Source: Janthinobacterium sp. FW305-129
GTDB taxonomy: Bacteria > Pseudomonadota > Gammaproteobacteria > Burkholderiales > Burkholderiaceae_D
Assembly (NCBI RefSeq): GCF_020858115.1
Contig: NZ_JACYMM010000008.1
Span: forward strand, 34,906-98,905
DNA: 64,000 nt
Reading direction: 5' to 3'
Below are positions 33,205 through 42,368 of this stretch, one piece after another. The notes beneath the pieces are model-generated. The model saw nothing but the letters and a program-made list of their open reading frames with translations, did not search any database and was not told where the DNA came from. The translations under genes were made by a program, and so were the position numbers. Position 1 is the stretch's first letter, and each line of letters opens with the position of its first letter.

Positions 33205-35439
33205 ATGCAAACGACCACCGTCCTCTCTTCTTCGCGCCTGCCCGCCCTGCGCCCCCTGCCCCATTTATTACACATCAGTCTGCTCAGTCTTGCCGCCGGC
33301 GTGGCCCTGCCGGCACTGGCCGCCGACGCCGCCCCGGCCGACGTGACCATGCCGGCCGTCACCGTGCTGGGCCAGTCAATGGCCACCACGGAAGGCACGC
33401 AGTCGTACACGGCAGGCGAAACGCGCAGCGCCACGCGCATGGACCTGTCGCTGCGCGAAACGCCGCAATCGGTCAGCGTCATCACGCGCCAGTTGCTCGA
33501 CGACCTGGGCGCCGTGCGCCTGGACCAGGCGCTGGCGCAGACGACGGGTATCCAGGTGGGCCAGAACGACACGGAGCGCACGACTTTTTATGCGCGCGGC
33601 TTCGGCATCAACAATCTCCAGATCGACGGCATGGCGCGCGGCGGCAATGCGCCATTGCAAGACACGATTTTGTACGACCGCATCGAGGTCGTGCGCGGCG
33701 CCACCGGCCTGATGGGCGGCACGGGCGACCCGTCGGCCACCATCAACATGATACGCAAGCGGCCGGCGAAGGAATTCCAGGCCAGCGCCGGCCTCATCAT
33801 GGGCCGCTGGGATGACCAGAGGATCGAGGCCGACCTGTCCACGCCCCTGAACGCGGAGGGCAGCGTGCGCGCGCGCACGGCCCTGGCCTGGCAAAAACGC
33901 GATTCCTACCTGGACATGTATCACGAACGCAAGACGGTCGGCATGCTCATCGTCGAGGCGGACTTGCGTCCCGGCACCCTGCTGACGGCCGGCGTCGACT
34001 TCCAGGACAACAAGCCCACGGGCGCCACCTGGGGCGCCGTGCCCTACTGGAATGCGGACGGCAGCCTGGCGAACTTGCCGCGCAACACCAGCTGGACGGC
34101 GCCATGGAGCACCTGGGCCCAAAAGCAGCACACGGTATTCACGTCGGTGGAGCAGCGCCTGCCGGGCAACTGGAATCTTCACCTCGGTTATGCGCGCACG
34201 GAAAGCACGAACCGCACCACCGTCGCCTATGCGGGCGAAGGTCATCCCGATCCCGCCACCGGCACAGGCATGAAACTGTGGACGGGCGCACGGGGCGCGG
34301 GAGAAAGGAACAGCGACAATTTCGACGTCTACGCCAGCGGGCCATTTACCTTGCTGGGACGCAAACACACGGCCATCATCGGCTGGAATGGCGACAACCG
34401 CCAGGAGCGTTCCCCCGGCGGCAAGGCGAAAATCGATTATGAACCTTTGGTCCCTGATTACCGCAGCTGGACGGGCAACATCCCCCGCCCCGTATTCCAC
34501 CCGGATGGCTCGCATACGGAAAAAGTCACGCGCCTGGCGGGCGGCTATGTGGCCACGCGTTTGAGCCTGGCCGACCCGCTGCATGTGATCATCGGCGCGC
34601 GCAGCAGTACTTACCGCACGGACACGCGCAACTACAACACGCAAGGCGTGTACACGGGCAGCGGCGACTTTGTGGAAACGCGCAACGAAGTCACGCCATA
34701 CGTGGGCGCCGTGTTCGATATCAACAAGCAATATTCGGCCTACGCCAGCTTCACGCAACTGTTCAACCCGCAATCGAGCAAGGACCGCAACGACAAGTTT
34801 CTGGCGCCGGAAACAGGCGACAATGCGGAACTGGGCATCAAGGGCGAATTTTATGAAGGCAAGCTGAACGCGTCGGCCGCCCTGTTCCACACGAAGAAAA
34901 AGAACCTGGCGGAACTCGACCGCACGGTGCCGCCCGGCTTTTTGCTGCCCGATGGCGGCCAGGCCATGGTGGCCAATGGCGCGGGCGTAACGGCCAAGGG
35001 CGTGGAATTCGACGTCTCCGGCCAGTTGTCTCCCGCCTGGGAAGCGAGCGGCGGCTATACCTATCTGCACGCGGCCGAGGCCGATGGCCGTCGCGCCGCC
35101 ACCACGCAGCCGCGCCACTTGCTGCGCCTGGCCACCAGCTACCGCTTCGACGGCCGCCTGAGCGGCCTGAAAGCGGGCGCCAGCATGACGGCGCAAAGCG
35201 CCACCTACAGCGAATCGTGGTACGGCCGCCCGCCATCGAACGAGATGACGAATATCCCGCAGGCCGGCTATGCGCTGGTCAACGCCATGGCCAGCTATGC
35301 CATCAACCGCCACGCCAGCGTGCAGCTGAACGTGAATAACTTGCTCGATAAAAAGTACTACCGCAACGTGGGCTTCTTCGACGGCGTGTTCTGGGGTGAG
35401 CCGCGCAACGTCAGCCTGGCCGTGCGCACGGCGTTCTAA
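33205..35439 (+). CDS. TonB-dependent siderophore receptor, FpvA/FhuE-like
   Basis: This 744-residue outer-membrane receptor has a signal peptide ending VALPALAADA. The plug has MDLSLRETPQSVSVITRQLL, the DQALAQTTGIQVGQNDTERT element and YDRIEVVRGATGLMGGTGDP. The barrel ends in LAVRTAF. The TPQSVSV-type plug without an extended signalling domain places it near FhuE and FpvA, which take coprogen or hydroxamates. The ligand here is unknown. It has a Fur-like promoter about 160 bases upstream. Its stop overlaps the stop of the convergent nucleotidyltransferase gene. Confidence 0.93.
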   Translation: MQTTTVLSSSRLPALRPLPHLLHISLLSLAAGVALPALAADAAPADVTMPAVTVLGQSMATTEGTQSYTAGETRSATRMDLSLRETPQSVSVITRQLLDDLGAVRLDQALAQTTGIQVGQNDTERTTFYARGFGINNLQIDGMARGGNAPLQDTILYDRIEVVRGATGLMGGTGDPSATINMIRKRPAKEFQASAGLIMGRWDDQRIEADLSTPLNAEGSVRARTALAWQKRDSYLDMYHERKTVGMLIVEADLRPGTLLTAGVDFQDNKPTGATWGAVPYWNADGSLANLPRNTSWTAPWSTWAQKQHTVFTSVEQRLPGNWNLHLGYARTESTNRTTVAYAGEGHPDPATGTGMKLWTGARGAGERNSDNFDVYASGPFTLLGRKHTAIIGWNGDNRQERSPGGKAKIDYEPLVPDYRSWTGNIPRPVFHPDGSHTEKVTRLAGGYVATRLSLADPLHVIIGARSSTYRTDTRNYNTQGVYTGSGDFVETRNEVTPYVGAVFDINKQYSAYASFTQLFNPQSSKDRNDKFLAPETGDNAELGIKGEFYEGKLNASAALFHTKKKNLAELDRTVPPGFLLPDGGQAMVANGAGVTAKGVEFDVSGQLSPAWEASGGYTYLHAAEADGRRAATTQPRHLLRLATSYRFDGRLSGLKAGASMTAQSATYSESWYGRPPSNEMTNIPQAGYALVNAMASYAINRHASVQLNVNNLLDKKYYRNVGFFDGVFWGEPRNVSLAVRTAF

Positions 35440-36185
35440 GCACGCCAGTGCCCGGGGGCGGGCAAGGTAAAGCCATCGAGCAAGGGGCCGCCCACGGGCG
35501 CCAGCACGGCGGCGGCGACTTGCTCGAACGCGCGCTGGCCAGCCGGCAAGTCGCTGGCGACCAGGCGCAGCGCGCCATCGAGCTGTGCGGCGATGGCCGC
35601 GTCGAACGCCTGCAGGCGGCGGAACTGGTGCTTGCCGCCGCCGCTCCACTGCCCTGCGGCGCGCAGGCTCAGGTCGGCCAGCGCTGCATACAGCTGGCAA
35701 GCGACGGCCAGCGCCTCGCCCGGGTGCGTGCTGTCGACCAGGTCTTCCAGCGCCGTGGTGATGGCGTAGCGCCGGCGCTGCAGGTTTTCCACGTCGAGCA
35801 CGGGCGGCCCGGCCGTGTCGATGGCGTGCGCCAGCGCGTGCAGTTGCGCGTAGTGTTCGCTTGCAGCGACGATGTTTTCCCCTTCGACGACCATCATCGC
35901 CAGCGGCACCGTGCCGCCAGGCGCATCCATTTCCTTGCAAAAATACGTGAACGTGGCCAGGTCGTGCGCGAACAGTTCCACCGTGCGGCCTTCGGCAACG
36001 AGGGTGTCGCGCCAGGCGCAATCGACGTGCTCGAACAGCAGCAGCAAATCGATATCGGAACTGGCCGTTTGCCGGCCCGTGGCGAATGAGCCGCCGATGA
36101 TGGCCGCCACGGCCGTGGGATAGCGTTCGCGTACCAGCCGCTGGGCAATGGCGCAGATGGTCTCGTAGGTGGGAATCGTCGTCAA
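35436..36185 (-). CDS. Nucleotidyltransferase-domain protein
   Basis: This protein of about 249 residues has an N-terminal pol-beta-type nucleotidyltransferase fold: IIGGSFATGRQTASSDIDLL carries the GS...DxD signature, with the third acidic residue near TVELFAHD. The C-terminal helical part (residues ~120-245) may be a HEPN-like or antibiotic-adenylyltransferase-like domain. The start is a TTG at 36185 with GGAG 8 bases upstream, since no suitable ATG exists. It could modify a small molecule or a protein, and nothing nearby identifies the substrate. It faces away from ogt. Confidence 0.75.
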   Translation of the reverse strand: MTTIPTYETICAIAQRLVRERYPTAVAAIIGGSFATGRQTASSDIDLLLLFEHVDCAWRDTLVAEGRTVELFAHDLATFTYFCKEMDAPGGTVPLAMMVVEGENIVAASEHYAQLHALAHAIDTAGPPVLDVENLQRRRYAITTALEDLVDSTHPGEALAVACQLYAALADLSLRAAGQWSGGGKHQFRRLQAFDAAIAAQLDGALRLVASDLPAGQRAFEQVAAAVLAPVGGPLLDGFTLPAPGHWRA

Positions 36186-36280
36186 AGCCGGTGCTCCATG
36201 TCGATAAAACACTATCCTACACGCAATACGCAAGCGGCCGCCAGCCTGCTACACTGGCACTCTCCGATCAAGGAACAGAC

Positions 36281-36847
36281 ATGGAATACGACTGCATCGT
36301 GGTGCCCTCGCCCGTGGGCGAACTGACCCTGGTGGCGCGCGGCGCGGCGCTGGCGGCCATCCTGTGGGAAAACGACAAGCCGAACCGCGTGCGTCTGGGC
36401 GCGATGCGCGTCGATGACAGTTGCGCCGTGCTGCAGGAAACGGCGCGCCAGCTGGGCGAGTATTTCGCCGGCGCGCGCCAGCGTTTTGACGTGCCGCTCG
36501 ATTTCGATGGCACGCCTTTCCAGCAGGAAGTGTGGCGCGCGCTGCTGACGATACCGTACGGCCAGACGCGCAGCTATGGCGAGATCGCGCGCCAGATCGG
36601 CCGCCCCGCCGCCGTGCGCGCCGTGGGCGCCGCCAATGGCAGGAATCCCATTTCCATCATCGCCCCCTGCCACCGCGTCATCGGCGCCACCGGCGAGTTG
36701 ACGGGCTTTGCGGGCGGCTTGCATGCCAAGGAAACCTTGCTGGCGCTGGAAGGCATTTCCCTGTCCAGCGACCGCGAAGCACTGAAAACGGGCCACGCCC
36801 GCCGCCGCGCCGTGCACATTGATATGGCGCAAGGCTGTTTATTTTAG
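36281..36847 (+). CDS. ogt: Methylated-DNA--protein-cysteine methyltransferase
   Basis: This 188-residue suicide DNA-repair protein transfers O6-alkyl groups from guanine to its own cysteine. The catalytic motif PCHRVI is present in IIAPCHRVIGATGELTGFAG, and the DNA-binding segment FQQEVWRALLTIPYGQTRSY precedes it. The N-terminal domain is of the Ogt type. The start ATG is preceded by AAGGAACAG. No Ada-type regulatory domain is fused. It stands in a short plus-strand group with the DUF1294 gene. Confidence 0.94.
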   Translation: MEYDCIVVPSPVGELTLVARGAALAAILWENDKPNRVRLGAMRVDDSCAVLQETARQLGEYFAGARQRFDVPLDFDGTPFQQEVWRALLTIPYGQTRSYGEIARQIGRPAAVRAVGAANGRNPISIIAPCHRVIGATGELTGFAGGLHAKETLLALEGISLSSDREALKTGHARRRAVHIDMAQGCLF

Positions 36848-36906
36848 TCAGCGGCATCGCTGCCCGTGTGGGATACTCACGTCCCCCGCTCAAGCCAACC
36901 CATCCT

Positions 36907-37281
36907 ATGCCCTACCTTGTCATCCTGTTCTTTGCCGTTCTGTATTTGCTGGCCACCTTCTTTTTCCACATCCCCGTCCTGGTCGCCCTCGTGTATGGCG
37001 TGCTGAGCCTCAGCTGCTTCGTTGCCTATGCGATCGACAAATCGGCCGCAAAACAAGGGCGCTGGCGCACCTCGGAGCGCACCCTGCTGCTGCTGGGGCT
37101 GCTTTGCGGCTGGCCGGGCGCCGTGCTGGCCCAGCAATGGCTGCGCCACAAGTCGAGCAAGCGCTCGTTCCGCATCGTGTTCTGGATCACGGTCGCCCTC
37201 AATATCGGCGCCTTCGTGTATTTCAGCATGCATTACGCGGCGCCCGATATCGGCACCGACGTGGCGCCCATCGAACTGTAA
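36907..37281 (+). CDS. DUF1294 family membrane protein
   Basis: This 124-residue inner-membrane protein has about four helices. The DUF1294 pattern is clear: AYAIDKSAAKQGRWRTSERT, then LLGLLCGWPGAVLAQQWLRH and KSSKRSFRIVFWITVALNI. The family has no assigned function and is sometimes fused to cold-shock domains, which is not the case here. I start at MPYLVILFF (36907). The frame extends further upstream without support. Confidence 0.88.
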   Translation: MPYLVILFFAVLYLLATFFFHIPVLVALVYGVLSLSCFVAYAIDKSAAKQGRWRTSERTLLLLGLLCGWPGAVLAQQWLRHKSSKRSFRIVFWITVALNIGAFVYFSMHYAAPDIGTDVAPIEL

Positions 37282-37405
37282 AACTGCCGCCCGCCAAGAT
37301 GTAACAATTATTGCAGCGCATTGTTCTTGAAATGATCGCCTGTCAGAATATCAATACTTACGATATTTAAGCCAATTCATCTATACGGGAAAGCACTTTT
37401 CGAGC

Positions 37406-37795
37406 ATGCGTACCTTGCAAATCCACCATTCCTTCTTGTTCCGCCTTGCCGCTGCGATTTGTTTCGCGATCACATTGGCGGGCTGCACAAGCTATCGCTT
37501 TATTCCCCCGAACTCCGATGCGGGGCGTCAATGCGTGACGAGCTGCGGGACCAATCAACAAATATGCATTGCCGGCAAGGAGCAAGTTGCTGCGGCCCAG
37601 GCACAAGCTTGTGAGATGCGCAACGTCAGTACGGTGTCCATCTGCCTGGCAGTGGCGAAAACAGATGCGGAGCGGGAACTGTGCTCGAAGAAACGCCAAT
37701 ATTGCTCCTCAACCGCCTCTGGAACATGGCAATGCGAGGCAGATTACAGAGCCTGCTATACGCAATGCGGCGGCAGGATCGAGGAAAGCGAATAA
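37406..37795 (+). CDS. Cysteine-rich lipoprotein, hypothetical
   Basis: This 129-residue protein has a signal sequence with lipobox ITLAGC (Cys27). The mature part contains about nine more cysteines in CVTSCGTNQQIC, SICLAVAK, LCSKKRQYCSS and CEADYRACYTQCGG. That pattern suggests several disulfides in a small periplasmic domain. No family is recognised. Base composition is somewhat lower in GC than the flanks. It has no close operon partner. Confidence 0.72.
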   Translation: MRTLQIHHSFLFRLAAAICFAITLAGCTSYRFIPPNSDAGRQCVTSCGTNQQICIAGKEQVAAAQAQACEMRNVSTVSICLAVAKTDAERELCSKKRQYCSSTASGTWQCEADYRACYTQCGGRIEESE

Positions 37796-37878
37796 TCGAT
37801 CGCAAGGCCGATGCCGTCGAACAAGATGCCGGCACGGCTGGCGCAACGTGCGGCGCGCGGCACGCTTGAGTCATCTAA

Positions 37879-38598
37879 TTACTCGCCCAGCAAGCGCAGC
37901 GATTCCAGCCAGTCCGCCTTCCATTCGCGCAGCAACGGTTGCGTGGCAAACGCCTTCTTCAGGTGCGCCATCGGCACGCGGTGCACGTCGTGCAAGCCGA
38001 ACGCCAACGTCACCGGATGCCACAAATGGCTGTTCTTGCCGCCGCGCGAATTCTTGCGCACACGGGCGCCATCGTCGCCAAAGATGCCCACGCCGCCAGC
38101 CATCCCTTTGTCCAGATCGACCTTGCCCACGCCGGCAAAGGCGGTCAGAATCTGTTCGCGCCCCAGGCCCTTCAAGGCGCTGGGCAAGGCCACGGGTGCC
38201 TTGTCCGCTTCCGCTTCTTCCGGCTGCGGATGCTGCAACTCCTTGAGCAAACGCAAGAGATCGCGCTCCTGGAAGTGCAAGCCGTCCAGCGGCACGCGCA
38301 AGCCCGGCGCCTTGAGTTCGATGGCGATGTTGCCGGAATCGCGCGTCAAACGCAGCCACACGTCGCCGACGCCCGAGGCCAGGTGTTCTTTGTCGCCGAT
38401 AAACACGACGGGCGCCGCATAGCGCGTCACGCCGTCATGGAACAGCTCGGCCCAGGCCTCGCTGTAGTCGAGCCAGACGTACGGCAAGCCGCCCTGCTCG
38501 AGCAGGCGCGCCAGGCTCCATGGCGTGCCCGTCTGTTGCGCCAGCCAGGCACAAGCTTCGGTTGCGGTGGCGCGGTATGGCAGGGATAGGGAGGTCAT
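37879..38598 (-). CDS. Hypothetical protein, 239 residues
   Basis: I do not recognise a family. The N-terminal part TEACAWLAQQTGTPWSLARL reads like a helix-turn-helix, and is followed by PYVWLDYSEAWAELFHDGVT and a beta-rich section. The C-terminal half has DLLRLLKELQHPQPEEAEAD and an arginine-rich patch RVRKNSRGGKNSHLWHPVTL. Its layout recalls uncharacterised Burkholderiales proteins with phage-like N-terminal DNA-binding parts. I start at MTSLSLPYR (38598), preceded by a GGGAGG sequence. Confidence 0.65.
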   Translation of the reverse strand: MTSLSLPYRATATEACAWLAQQTGTPWSLARLLEQGGLPYVWLDYSEAWAELFHDGVTRYAAPVVFIGDKEHLASGVGDVWLRLTRDSGNIAIELKAPGLRVPLDGLHFQERDLLRLLKELQHPQPEEAEADKAPVALPSALKGLGREQILTAFAGVGKVDLDKGMAGGVGIFGDDGARVRKNSRGGKNSHLWHPVTLAFGLHDVHRVPMAHLKKAFATQPLLREWKADWLESLRLLGE

Positions 38599-38762
38599 GG
38601 CGGTTCCATCGGTCAAAGTGGAGCGCAGTGTAGCAGACGCTGCCATCCGTTCCTGCTGCGGGCGCAGCGGGCGCGCTGTTTCTGCGCGATGTGCTAGGCT
38701 GGAAGCATCAGCCCGCGCCATCGCCTCCCGGCAACCTGGCGCACCATCGCGAGGGGATCACC

Positions 38763-38942
38763 ATGCATTCGAGCACCAACGCCGCCACCACGCCCGCCCC
38801 GCCGCCGGAGCGCGATTCGCCCACGCCTGCTGGCGAAAGCCACGCCGAGGAAGCGCTCGATGAAGCGCTGAAAGAAAGCTTTCCGGCCAGCGACCCGATT
38901 GCTGTTGCCGTGCCGAAACCTTCACCCAGCACGCCGGCCTGA
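38763..38942 (+). CDS. Small conserved acidic protein
   Basis: This 59-residue protein starts at an ATG preceded by GAGGGG. It is proline/alanine-rich at both ends, with the central motif EEALDEALKESFPASDPIAV. I remember that motif (ALKESFPASDP) as recurring in small proteins of many proteobacteria with no known function. No membrane segment or signal is present. It lies divergent from a hypothetical gene and convergent with a chemotaxis receptor. Confidence 0.75.
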   Translation: MHSSTNAATTPAPPPERDSPTPAGESHAEEALDEALKESFPASDPIAVAVPKPSPSTPA

Positions 38943-38952
38943 GTCCCCTGCC

Positions 38953-38976
38953 TGTCCGGTGGCACAAGGCCGGACA
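38953..38976. repeat. Inverted repeat between convergent genes
   Basis: TGTCCGG (38953-38959) and CCGGACA (38970-38976) form a 7-bp stem with a 10-base loop between the stops of the small acidic protein and the chemotaxis receptor. Neither side has a T-run, so intrinsic terminator function is doubtful. Confidence 0.35.
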
Positions 38977-38982
38977 CTGAGG

Positions 38983-40542
38983 TCACGCCAGCAATTTGAA
39001 CACGCGCACGTCCTGCATCATGTTGTCCGCCTGCTCCTGCATGCTGGCCGCTGCCGCCGCTGCCTGCTCGACCAGGGCGGCATTCTGCTGGGTCACCGCA
39101 TCCATCTGACTGATGGCCTGATTCACCTGTTTGATGCCATCGTTTTGTTCGTGGCTGGCGACGGCGATTTCGCCCATGATGCCCGCGACCTGCTGGACCG
39201 ATGAGACGATTTGCTTCATCGTGCCGCCCGCTTCATCGGCCAGATTGCTGCCAAGCTCGACTTTTTCGACCGACTCGGCAATCAGCTGCTTGATCTCTTT
39301 GGCGGCACTGGCGGACCGTTGCGCCAGGGCACGCACCTCCGACGCGACGACAGCAAAACCGCGCCCCAGTTCACCGGCGCGCGCCGCTTCGACTGCCGCG
39401 TTCAGGGCCAGTATATTGGTCTGAAACGCGATGCCATCGATCACGGAAATGATCTCGACGATACGGTTCGAGCTATCCTTGATGGAGCCCATGGTCGCGA
39501 CGACACGCTCGACCACCTCCCCGCCCTGCACCGCGACCGCTGAAGCCGACAAAACCAGTTGATTGGCTTGCTGGGCGCTTTCGGCATTCTGCTGCACCGT
39601 GCTGGTTAGCTGCTGCATCGCCGACGACGTTTGCTCCAGTGCACCGGCCTGAGCCTCCGTTCTGGCCGAGAGGTCCAGATTGCCAGCAGCAATTTCCTGC
39701 GAGGCAGTCGAAATGGTTTCAGTCCCGCCACGCACACGGCTCACCGTATGACGCAGGCTCTCCGTCATGCTTTTCAGAGCACGCATCAATTCGCCCGGCT
39801 CGTCGCGATAGTCCGTTGCGATATGGCTGCGCAGGTCACCGGAAGCGACAATGCGGGCAATGTTCACGGCATCCTGCAGTGGCTTGGTAATACTCTTGCT
39901 GATGAGCACAGCCACCGCAATCGCCGTGCCCAGCGAGACCAGCAGTATCGCCAGCAGCAAGCTGCTCGCCACCGTGATGCGCGCGCCCGACTCCGCCTCT
40001 ATCGCCGACGCGCGTTGGGTGGTCATCTCGACCAGTTGCTTGATGGCCTGCAGATGCTGGGTGTAGCTCATCGTCATTGTTTTCATCGCAACGGCGGCGC
40101 CAGCCTTGTCCTGCGCCTCGATTGCGGGGATGAACTGTTGCAGTGCCGTCGTATAGAAGGCCTGTGCCGGCGCATGCGCCTTGTTCAGCAACAGCCCGGC
40201 GATATCGGCATCCAGTGCCGCGCCCTTCCAGAATGCATGGCGCTCATCGTAATCATGTTTGAGCGTTTTGAATTGGGCGATCAGCTGCGCCTGTTCGGCA
40301 CGATCCTCGGTCGCCATCAGCTGAAAACTGACCAGATAGGATTCCAGTATGTACTCCGGCGGCGGCAACACGTCCGCAATCAGATCCTTGCTTTGCACAA
40401 TTTTCTGATAGACAGGGCCGTTCACTTTCCATTCTTGCAGAGTCTTGAACGACCATAGGCCATAGAGAATGAAACCGACTGAAAAGATCACAATCAGCAC
40501 AGCCAGGCGGTGCGTTAGTTTGAGTCCTCTTAGCATACTCAT
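38983..40542 (-). CDS. Methyl-accepting chemotaxis protein
   Basis: This 519-residue transmembrane chemoreceptor has a first helix (residues ~12-32), a periplasmic four-helix-like sensor (~33-190), a second helix (~190-215) and a HAMP domain beginning SKSITKPLQDAV. The signalling domain has the hairpin-tip sequence IAFQTNILALNAAVEAARAG. The pattern ASQEIAAGNLDLSARTEAQA is typical of betaproteobacterial receptors. The C-terminus lacks a CheR-binding pentapeptide. No other chemotaxis gene is nearby. The ligand is unknown. Confidence 0.93.
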   Translation of the reverse strand: MSMLRGLKLTHRLAVLIVIFSVGFILYGLWSFKTLQEWKVNGPVYQKIVQSKDLIADVLPPPEYILESYLVSFQLMATEDRAEQAQLIAQFKTLKHDYDERHAFWKGAALDADIAGLLLNKAHAPAQAFYTTALQQFIPAIEAQDKAGAAVAMKTMTMSYTQHLQAIKQLVEMTTQRASAIEAESGARITVASSLLLAILLVSLGTAIAVAVLISKSITKPLQDAVNIARIVASGDLRSHIATDYRDEPGELMRALKSMTESLRHTVSRVRGGTETISTASQEIAAGNLDLSARTEAQAGALEQTSSAMQQLTSTVQQNAESAQQANQLVLSASAVAVQGGEVVERVVATMGSIKDSSNRIVEIISVIDGIAFQTNILALNAAVEAARAGELGRGFAVVASEVRALAQRSASAAKEIKQLIAESVEKVELGSNLADEAGGTMKQIVSSVQQVAGIMGEIAVASHEQNDGIKQVNQAISQMDAVTQQNAALVEQAAAAAASMQEQADNMMQDVRVFKLLA

Positions 40543-40984
40543 GATGTTTTCCTTAAATTAACTATGCTTGCCTCTGGTTCAGCGACCGAGGCGGCACTAC
40601 TCTCGCGCGGATGGCAGACGCTCAGTCGAAGCCGCGAAAAACCTGCCAAATCATCATTATATTTTTATGACAGGCAACTTATTTTACAGCGAATTCTGAC
40701 AATTTAGTACGAATTTAATTAAAATTCACAAATATGAAAATAAAAAACACAAAAAACATAAATTTATGTAAAGAGCCGTGACATCGGCGTGAAAACAAGT
40801 TCTAGCGCTTCCCTCCCCTGCGCGCGGCTGCCGCGAACGGCAGGGCCGGGCGATGGACATGCAGGGAGCAGTGAAGTTCTGGCGCTACGGCGACGCGTTC
40901 TGTGTTGGCCGCACAACGAATCCATCCGTGCTTCACAGCATTCTTATTGCTGCAATTGCTTTCCGGAAATGCGAGAAAACCATA
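40543..40984. other. Intergenic region with AT-rich segment
   Basis: No gene is supported here. The first 250 bases (to about 40790) are strikingly AT-rich with short A- and T-tracts, unlike the rest of the window, and probably hold the chemoreceptor promoter. The remainder up to the cydX terminator is ordinary GC-rich sequence without a convincing start or codon bias. Confidence 0.45.
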
Positions 40985-41033
40985 GCAAAGCCCCGCCGGG
41001 CGGCAATGGCAAAACCATCGCACCGGGCGGGGC
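40985..41033 (-). terminator. Probable terminator of the cyd operon
   Basis: GCCCCGCC (40990-40997) and GGCGGGGC (41026-41033) form the base of a long imperfect hairpin with inner stem ATGG/CCAT. On the minus strand only three T residues follow. It lies 20 bases after the cydX stop. Confidence 0.55.
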
Positions 41034-41052
41034 CAGTCAAGCCGACGCGCTT

Positions 41053-41178
41053 TTACTTCGGCGTGTCGCGGTACTGCTCAGGTGTCGTGTCGCCATCGGC
41101 GATTTCATACCACATCGCATTGAGCACGGCGAACGTCGCCGCCAGCGGAAGACCCAGTATCCAGGCGAAATACCACAT
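41053..41178 (-). CDS. cydX: Cytochrome bd small subunit CydX
   Basis: This 41-residue single-pass membrane protein stabilises the heme centres of cytochrome bd oxidase. The sequence MWYFAWILGLPLAATFAVLN, then AMWYEIADGDTTPEQYRDTP, is a textbook CydX. It starts at an ATG preceded by AAGGAAAGGAT and lies 22 bases after cydB on the same strand, the usual position. It is short and easily missed by gene callers. Confidence 0.95.
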   Translation of the reverse strand: MWYFAWILGLPLAATFAVLNAMWYEIADGDTTPEQYRDTPK

Positions 41179-41200
41179 AGTTATATCCTTTCCTTAATTC

Positions 41201-42355
41201 TTAGTAAGCGTGACCGCTCTCGTCTTCGATTGCTTTTCCATCAACCTTGCCCCACAGCACTTTATATACCCACGTCGTGTAGGCCACGATGAGGGGAATG
41301 AAGACGGCCGTGACGACCAGCATGATGAACAGGGTCATGTGGCTGGACGAGGAATCCCACACCGTCAGGCTGGCGCGCGGATCGATCGACGAAGGCAGGA
41401 TGAACGGGAACATGGCCGCGCCCACGCCGAGGATGATGCCGGCGATGGCAGCCGCGCTGGCCAGCAAGGCGGGCACTTCGCGGCGCGCGCGCTGGAAGGC
41501 GAAGGCCAGCAGCGGGCAAAGCAGGCCCAGCGCTGGAGCGATCCAGGTCCACGGGTGGGCGGCAAAGTTGGCGAACCAGGCGCCCACGTGCACTTGCGCC
41601 GTCTTCAGCATCGGGTTCGACGGACCGTCGACGACGACGGCGCTGGTGACGCGGTAGCCATCGACCCACAGCCACAGGGCCACGCCGGCTGCCGCATACA
41701 GCACGACGGTGGCAAGCGCCGCCACGCTGCCGTAGCGGCGCGCCCGTTCGGCGACAAGACCGTCCGTTTTCAGCTGCAGCCAGGTGGCGCCGTGCATCAC
41801 CAGCATGGCGACCGAAACGAGGCCGCACAGCAAGGCAAACGGGTTGAGCAGCGCGAAGAACGTGCCGTCATAGAAGATGTGCATGTCTGGCGAGAAACGG
41901 AACGGCACGCCCTGCAGCACGTTGCCGATGGCCACGCCGCAGATCAGGGCCGGCACGAAGCCGCCCACGAACAGGGCCGCATCCCAGCGGGCGCGCCAGC
42001 GCGGGTCTTCGCGCTTGCTGCGGAACTTGAACGCCACGGGACGCACGATCAGCGCCACGAGGATGACGAACATGGCCAGGTAAAAGCCCGAGAACGACAC
42101 GGCGTACAGCTGCGGCCAGGCGGCAAAGATGGCGCCGCCGCCCAGGATCAGCCACACCTGGTTGCCTTCCCACACGGGACCGATGCTGTTGATGATGACA
42201 CGGCGCTCGAGGTCCGTCTTGCCGGCGAAGGGCAGCAAAATACCCGTGCCCAGGTCGAAGCCGTCCGTGATGGCAAAGCCGACCAGCAGCACGCCGATCA
42301 GCAGCCACCAGATCAGGCGCAGGGTTTCGTAAGAAATCATTTCATGCAAAATCAT
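41201..42355 (-). CDS. cydB: Cytochrome d ubiquinol oxidase subunit II
   Basis: This 384-residue inner-membrane subunit of cytochrome bd quinol oxidase has about eight to nine helices. Typical motifs are WWLLIGVLLVGFAITDGFDL, then GPVWEGNQVWLILGGGAIFA and the C-terminal DSSSSHMTLFIMLVVTAVFI. The start ATG follows GAGGAGGG and lies 13 bases after the cydA stop. With CydA and CydX it forms the high-affinity, proton-pump-free terminal oxidase used at low oxygen or under nitrosative stress. Confidence 0.97.
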   Translation of the reverse strand: MILHEMISYETLRLIWWLLIGVLLVGFAITDGFDLGTGILLPFAGKTDLERRVIINSIGPVWEGNQVWLILGGGAIFAAWPQLYAVSFSGFYLAMFVILVALIVRPVAFKFRSKREDPRWRARWDAALFVGGFVPALICGVAIGNVLQGVPFRFSPDMHIFYDGTFFALLNPFALLCGLVSVAMLVMHGATWLQLKTDGLVAERARRYGSVAALATVVLYAAAGVALWLWVDGYRVTSAVVVDGPSNPMLKTAQVHVGAWFANFAAHPWTWIAPALGLLCPLLAFAFQRARREVPALLASAAAIAGIILGVGAAMFPFILPSSIDPRASLTVWDSSSSHMTLFIMLVVTAVFIPLIVAYTTWVYKVLWGKVDGKAIEDESGHAY

Positions 42356-42368
42356 GGTCTGGCCCTCC

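Noticed and set aside
33376..36021. Open minus-strand frame of about 880 codons
   Set aside because: It spans antisense to a TonB receptor and out of frame over the nucleotidyltransferase gene. Composition is that of a shadow frame.
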